A stretch of DNA of 64,000 nt from an uncultured Desulfuromonadales bacterium (GTDB lineage Bacteria > Desulfobacterota > Desulfuromonadia > Desulfuromonadales > Geopsychrobacteraceae): the NCBI GenBank assembly GCA_945787335.1, contig CALZHR010000041.1, positions 32,907-96,906 of the forward strand, given 5' to 3'. The notes beneath the pieces are model-generated. The model had not been told where the DNA came from and did no database searches. It was given only the letters and a program-made list of their open reading frames with translations. Positions within the stretch are counted from its first letter, which is position 1; the number at the start of each line of letters is the position of its first letter. Of the stretch, positions 60,627 to 64,000 are shown piece after piece. A program made the position numbers and the translations under genes.

Positions 60627-60872
60627 ATGCCGATATACGAATATCAATGTGAAGCCTGCGGAATTCATTTTGAAGTCCGGCAGAAATTTTCTGATCAGCC
60701 GCTCAGCGAGTGCCGTGAATGTGGTGGTGCGGTCAAGAAGCAGATCTCGAAGGGCGGCTTTGCTCTGAAAGGGGGGGGCTGGTATCAGCAGGGGTACGGT
60801 CAGGCCGCGACCTGCGCCAGCGCCGGAAAGAGTGAAGGTTGCGCCGGGTGCCCTCAGGCCGCCAATAGTTGA
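60627..60872 (+). CDS. FmdB family zinc-ribbon regulatory protein
   Basis: 81 residues: MPIYEYQCEACGIHFEVRQK with CxxC at C8/C11, and ECRECGGAVKKQ with the second CxxC, forming a zinc ribbon. A Gly-rich tail ends with Cys residues (CASAGKSEGCAGC). The family was named for a regulator of formamidase, but most members are uncharacterised. A strong ribosome binding site (TTTGGAGG) precedes ATG at 60627. A strong terminator follows. Confidence 0.92.
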   Translation: MPIYEYQCEACGIHFEVRQKFSDQPLSECRECGGAVKKQISKGGFALKGGGWYQQGYGQAATCASAGKSEGCAGCPQAANS

Positions 60873-60881
60873 TTGGATTAA

Positions 60882-60938
60882 GCCCCAAGCGCAAAAAGCC
60901 CCGTCAGCACGGCTGACGGGGCTTTTTGCGCTTGGGGC
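60882..60938. terminator. Long bidirectional terminator
   Basis: A perfect 27-bp stem (60882-60908 with 60912-60938) contains GCCCCGTCAGC/GCTGACGGGGC flanked by TTTTT on either strand. It serves the FmdB gene (+) and the outer-membrane protein gene (-). Confidence 0.92.
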
Positions 60939-60949
60939 AGGCGAAGCCA

Positions 60950-61906
60950 CTAATCGAAAATATCGCCAAACTGAATTTCCAGTGTCAGGGTAAAAGCGGT
61001 GGCGGCTTTAAAATCCTTCTCGCGCAGCCAGCTGACTTCAGGATTCAATTCAAAAAAGAGCCATTTTTTGATGAATGCCTGGCGATATTTGACAAAGGTG
61101 TTGTACTCCGTTACGTGATTCTGCGGGCGTGTTTCGCCGGCGGTGAATGCGCCGACCGAGATCGCCTTTTTGTGGCTGAAGGAGGTCAGGTGCTCGACCA
61201 GGGTGAGCCACTCGTAGCCGTTGCTCGACTCGGAAAAAAGCCCCCGGCCGGTGGTTCGGAGCAGCATGTTTTTACGAAACGGGATGTCATAGTCGATGCG
61301 GGTTTCTTCGCCGAAGCCCTCTTCATTTTCCCAGAAAACCGCCTGCGCCAGAGTCAGCAGTGACTGGTCCGCGATCGGCAGCGAATAGCGGACCCGGGAG
61401 CGGATATCCGGGTTTAAACCATCCTCGAGGTCGAGTCCGATGCGGTGGGTCAGGCTGAAGCTAGTGCTGCGCTCCTGGGTATACTGCAGGGCCAGAGTGG
61501 TTTCGTCGTTGTTGTCCGCCAGTTCCTTGTTGATGCGTCGGTCTTTTAAGTTGGCATCGCGGATGTCGTCTTCTTCGCTTGAGAGGATCAGGTGAAGGCG
61601 GCGTTTCAGATTCGGCAGCCGCAGTCGCGCTTTGACCTTCCCATCATAATCGACGCCGTCTCCTTCGTTAATCGTCGCCGAGCCGCGGAGCCGCAACAAG
61701 GTGCCGGCAAATTCCTCGTCGCTACGCGGATCGCTGAAAAAACTGTCGAACCAACGCGAGGGAGCGGAAAGAGAGTCGCTGATCGTGCGGTGGGTCCGGT
61801 CGACAAAATCAGGATCTGTCTCCGGCGTTGAGTTCTCATGGTCGGCGTAGGCGGAAAAGGCGCAAAGAAGCATGCTCGACAGCAGCAGCAGGGTGATTTT
61901 TTTCAT
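60950..61906 (-). CDS. Exported protein, probable outer-membrane beta-barrel, unknown function
   Basis: 318 residues. Signal peptide MKKITLLLLSSMLLCAFSAYA. From residue ~70 on, the text alternates polar and hydrophobic residues in barrel-like strands (RLHLILSSEEDD, SRVRYSLPIADQSLLTLAQA, ETRIDYDIPFRKNMLLRTTG) and ends on FTLTLEIQFGDIFD, with a terminal aromatic. I do not recognise a named family. It is alone on its strand between a strong terminator and the folD promoter region. Confidence 0.75.
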   Translation of the reverse strand: MKKITLLLLSSMLLCAFSAYADHENSTPETDPDFVDRTHRTISDSLSAPSRWFDSFFSDPRSDEEFAGTLLRLRGSATINEGDGVDYDGKVKARLRLPNLKRRLHLILSSEEDDIRDANLKDRRINKELADNNDETTLALQYTQERSTSFSLTHRIGLDLEDGLNPDIRSRVRYSLPIADQSLLTLAQAVFWENEEGFGEETRIDYDIPFRKNMLLRTTGRGLFSESSNGYEWLTLVEHLTSFSHKKAISVGAFTAGETRPQNHVTEYNTFVKYRQAFIKKWLFFELNPEVSWLREKDFKAATAFTLTLEIQFGDIFD

Positions 61907-62090
61907 GTGGCCCTCGATAGCATAAAATCAAAAGATCATGCGAGGATAGCGGGAAAAATGTATACGCACAAGGGGCTTTCTGCGGCTTTACTTTCGGCAA
62001 CCCCTTACGTATAGTTTTGATTCCATTTTTTTCGAAGATCATCACTTATCGGTTTGAATATCTGCACATAAATAGATTTGGAGGTAGCAA

Positions 62091-62942
62091 GTGGCTGAAA
62101 TTATTAACGGTAAGGCAATTGCGGCGGAGCTGCGCGAGGAGATTGCGCAGGATACGGCCGCCCTGGCAGCACAGGGTGTGACGCCCGGTTTGGCGGTGGT
62201 GCTGGTGGGCGAAGACCCGGCCAGCAAGGTGTATGTTTCGATGAAGGAAAAAGCCTGTGCGGCCGCCGGGATCTTCTCCGACGAGCACAAGCTGCCGGCA
62301 ACGACCAGCGAGGCGGCGCTGCTGGAGCTGATCGCCCGGCTCAATGCTGATGAGCGGATCGACGGCATTCTTGTTCAGTTGCCGCTGCCGGATCATATCG
62401 ACGAAGCCAAGGTCCTCGAGGCGATTTCGCCGCAGAAGGATGTCGATGGCTTCCATCCTTATAATGTCGGCCGGCTGGCGACCGGCAACCCCCTGTTTCA
62501 GCCTTGCACGCCTTACGGGGTGATGAAGATGCTCGAACGCACCGGAGTTGAGTTGAAGGGGAAAGAGGTGGTTGTCGTCGGGCGTTCGAATATCGTCGGC
62601 AAACCGGTGGCGCTGATGTGTCTGGCTGAGCATGCCACCGTGACCATCTGCCATTCGCGCACGGCTGACCTGCCGGGAAAAGTCCGTCAGGCCGACGTCG
62701 TGATCGCCGCGGTCGGGCGTCCGGAGATGATCAAGGGGGACTGGATCAAGCCGGGCGCCGTGGTGATCGACGTGGGTGTCAACCGCGTCGGCGAGAAGAA
62801 GCTGGTCGGCGATGTCGATTACGCCGGAGCACAGCACGCCGCGGCGATTACCCCGGTGCCGGGTGGGGTCGGTCCGATGACCATCACCATGCTGCTCTAC
62901 AATACCCTGGTCAGCGCCAAGCGTCGCGCCGCAGCTAAATGA
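62091..62942 (+). CDS. folD: Bifunctional methylene-THF dehydrogenase/methenyl-THF cyclohydrolase
   Basis: 283 residues from GTG at 62091 with GGAGG 6 nt upstream. FolD motifs: [20 protein letters not shown] followed by [10 protein letters not shown] with the catalytic Lys, [47 protein letters not shown] (NADP site) and [19 protein letters not shown]. It interconverts 5,10-methylene-, methenyl- and formyl-THF. It overlaps metV (ATGA), and metF follows. 61907-62090 holds the promoter region, with no clear boxes. Confidence 0.96.
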   Translation: MAEIINGKAIAAELREEIAQDTAALAAQGVTPGLAVVLVGEDPASKVYVSMKEKACAAAGIFSDEHKLPATTSEAALLELIARLNADERIDGILVQLPLPDHIDEAKVLEAISPQKDVDGFHPYNVGRLATGNPLFQPCTPYGVMKMLERTGVELKGKEVVVVGRSNIVGKPVALMCLAEHATVTICHSRTADLPGKVRQADVVIAAVGRPEMIKGDWIKPGAVVIDVGVNRVGEKKLVGDVDYAGAQHAAAITPVPGGVGPMTITMLLYNTLVSAKRRAAAK

Positions 62943-63610
62943 TTATCAGCACCCCCAAAGACCGTCAGGAGCTTGAAAAGCTGCTGGTCGAGCATGAGAA
63001 GCTGTTCCTGGTCGGCTGCGGCTCCTGCGCAACAGCGTGCAAAGTGGGCGGCGAGGATGAGCTGTTTGCCACCCAGGAATGGCTCGAAGAGGGGGGGCGC
63101 GAGGTCGTCGGCAGCCTGATTCTGGAAGAGGCCTGCCACATCATGCGGGCGGCCCGGGAGCTGCGCCGGATAAAGGCGGAGCTCGCCGAAGCGGATGCCG
63201 TGATCGTGCTGGCCTGCGGCGCCGGTGTGCAGTCGCTCTCCGAATGTACAGAAAAACGGGTGCTGGCCGGGGTCAACTCCCTGTTTGTCGGCAATGTCCG
63301 GCGCTTCGGTCAGTACGAAGAGAAATGCTCGCTCTGCGGTGACTGCATTCTGAACGAAACTGCCGGTATCTGCCCGGTGACCAATTGCGCCAAAGGGTTG
63401 CTGAACGGGCCCTGTGGAGGGATGGACGAGGGGCGCTGCGAAGCCGATCCTGAACGGGACTGCGGTTGGACGCTGATCTACCAGCGGCTGCAGGCCCAGC
63501 AGCGTCAGGGCGTGCTGGATAAGATCGTCGCGCCGAAAGATTGGAGCCGTAAGTTCAAACCGGGGAAATTGAGCCTGGCCCGACCAGAGCCGCCGGAGCG
63601 GAAGAAATGA
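62939..63610 (+). CDS. metV: MetV-like zinc/Fe-S protein paired with MetF
   Basis: 223 residues. It has the N-terminal [13 protein letters not shown]ys set and a C-terminal block [20 protein letters not shown], then [12 protein letters not shown], the MetV signature of the MTHFR C-terminal zinc-binding family. In acetogen-type enzymes MetV partners MetF in methylene-THF reductase with low-potential electron input. The start overlaps folD by 4 nt and the stop overlaps metF. Metal content (Zn versus Fe-S) is not decided by sequence. Confidence 0.92.
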   Translation: MIISTPKDRQELEKLLVEHEKLFLVGCGSCATACKVGGEDELFATQEWLEEGGREVVGSLILEEACHIMRAARELRRIKAELAEADAVIVLACGAGVQSLSECTEKRVLAGVNSLFVGNVRRFGQYEEKCSLCGDCILNETAGICPVTNCAKGLLNGPCGGMDEGRCEADPERDCGWTLIYQRLQAQQRQGVLDKIVAPKDWSRKFKPGKLSLARPEPPERKK

Positions 63611-64000
63611 GCCGCCTGGCCGAAAAGTTGCGTCAGGGGCAGTTCGTGGTCACGGCGGAGATCGCGCCGCCGAAAGGGGCAGATGTCTCCGAGGCACTGG
63701 CCAAGGCCGAACAGCTGCAGTTTGTCGATGCGATCAACGTCACCGATAACCAGGGTGCTTGCATGCGCATGTCACCCCTGGCGTTGGCGAGGCTGCTGGT
63801 TGAGCGGGGCTACGAGCCGGTCCTGCAGCTGACCTGCCGGGACCGCAATCGGATGGCGCTGCAATCCGATCTGCTTGGTGCCGCGGCGATGGGGATCGAG
63901 AACCTGCTGCTGCTCACCGGGGATCACCCCCGCTTCGGTGATCACGGCGCGTCAAAACCGGTTTTCGATCTTGATTCCGTGCAGCTGCTGCAGGCGGTCA
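63607..64000 (+). CDS. metF: Methylenetetrahydrofolate reductase (partial, truncated by window end)
   Basis: 131 codons are present. It begins [20 protein letters not shown], then PPKGADVSEALAKAEQLQFV, DAINVTDNQGACMRMSPLAL, LQLTCRDRNRMALQSDLLGA and NLLLLTGDHPRFGDHGASKP, the N-terminal part of the FAD TIM-barrel of MetF. It makes 5-methyl-THF. The gene continues past 64000. ATG at 63607 overlaps the metV stop. Confidence 0.93.
   Translation, partial: MSRLAEKLRQGQFVVTAEIAPPKGADVSEALAKAEQLQFVDAINVTDNQGACMRMSPLALARLLVERGYEPVLQLTCRDRNRMALQSDLLGAAAMGIENLLLLTGDHPRFGDHGASKPVFDLDSVQLLQAV

Overview
The window looks like a chromosomal segment of a Gram-negative, anaerobic member of the Desulfuromonadia (Geobacter/Desulfuromonas/Pelobacter-like). 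This rests on several things seen together: multiheme c-type cytochromes with a foldase and an NHL-propeller lipoprotein, a tungsten-type aldehyde:ferredoxin oxidoreductase, a hgcAB mercury-methylation pair, a DUF6178 protein, the MetV+MetF pair after folD, a thi operon with TPP riboswitch, and the tRNA / tig-clpP-clpX-lon-hup order. Taxonomy is inferred from gene content only. No insertion sequence, prophage or CRISPR array was seen, and nearly all of the window is coding.

Layout. 1-8.6 kb: a truncated aminotransferase and an M20 peptidase (minus strand), then an M23 metallopeptidase, aldehyde:ferredoxin oxidoreductase, tandem class II aldolase-like protein, TPR protein, acyl-carrier-protein phosphodiesterase and CPBP protease. 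8.8-15 kb: two radical SAM proteins, an OmpA-type porin and a DUF6178 protein. 15-23 kb: a hybrid histidine kinase overlapping an LVIVD beta-propeller gene, then a TonB-dependent receptor divergent from a TonB-like protein. 23.3-30.8 kb: a chemosensory cluster (CheY-like, REC-DUF4388, Hpt-CheW, CheA hybrid, MCP) without cheR or cheB. 31-38.4 kb: NUDIX hydrolase, tRNA-Arg/His/Leu, trigger factor, ClpP, ClpX, Lon, HU, tRNA-Asp. 38.5-42.5 kb: parvulin-type foldase, NHL lipoprotein, an OmcE-like tetraheme cytochrome and a seven- or eight-heme cytochrome, a candidate extracellular-electron-transfer locus. 42.6-48.2 kb: SLC13-type permease and the thiF-thiS-thiG-thiH-thiE operon behind a TPP riboswitch with a terminator.

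48.4-55.4 kb holds the least explained system. A near-perfect sigma-54 promoter precedes seven co-directional genes: an AAA+ protein with degenerate Walker motifs, an FmdE-like protein, a DUF318/ArsP-type permease, a beta-helix plus PQQ-propeller lipoprotein, a NosD-like beta-helix protein, a DUF3467 protein and an orphan OpuAC-like binding protein. I recognise the individual families but no described system with this composition. Metal or small-molecule handling across the envelope is only an inference.

55.6-59.2 kb (minus strand): a PleD-like diguanylate cyclase, and aroG-hgcA-hgcB, in which HgcA carries the NVWCAAGK cap-helix motif and HgcB has two 4Fe-4S motifs, Cys73 and a terminal Cys pair. 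59.4-64 kb: YggT, DivIVA, DUF167, an FmdB zinc ribbon, a probable outer-membrane protein, and folD-metV-metF (metF truncated by the window end). This last group makes methyl-tetrahydrofolate, the likely kind of methyl source for HgcA.
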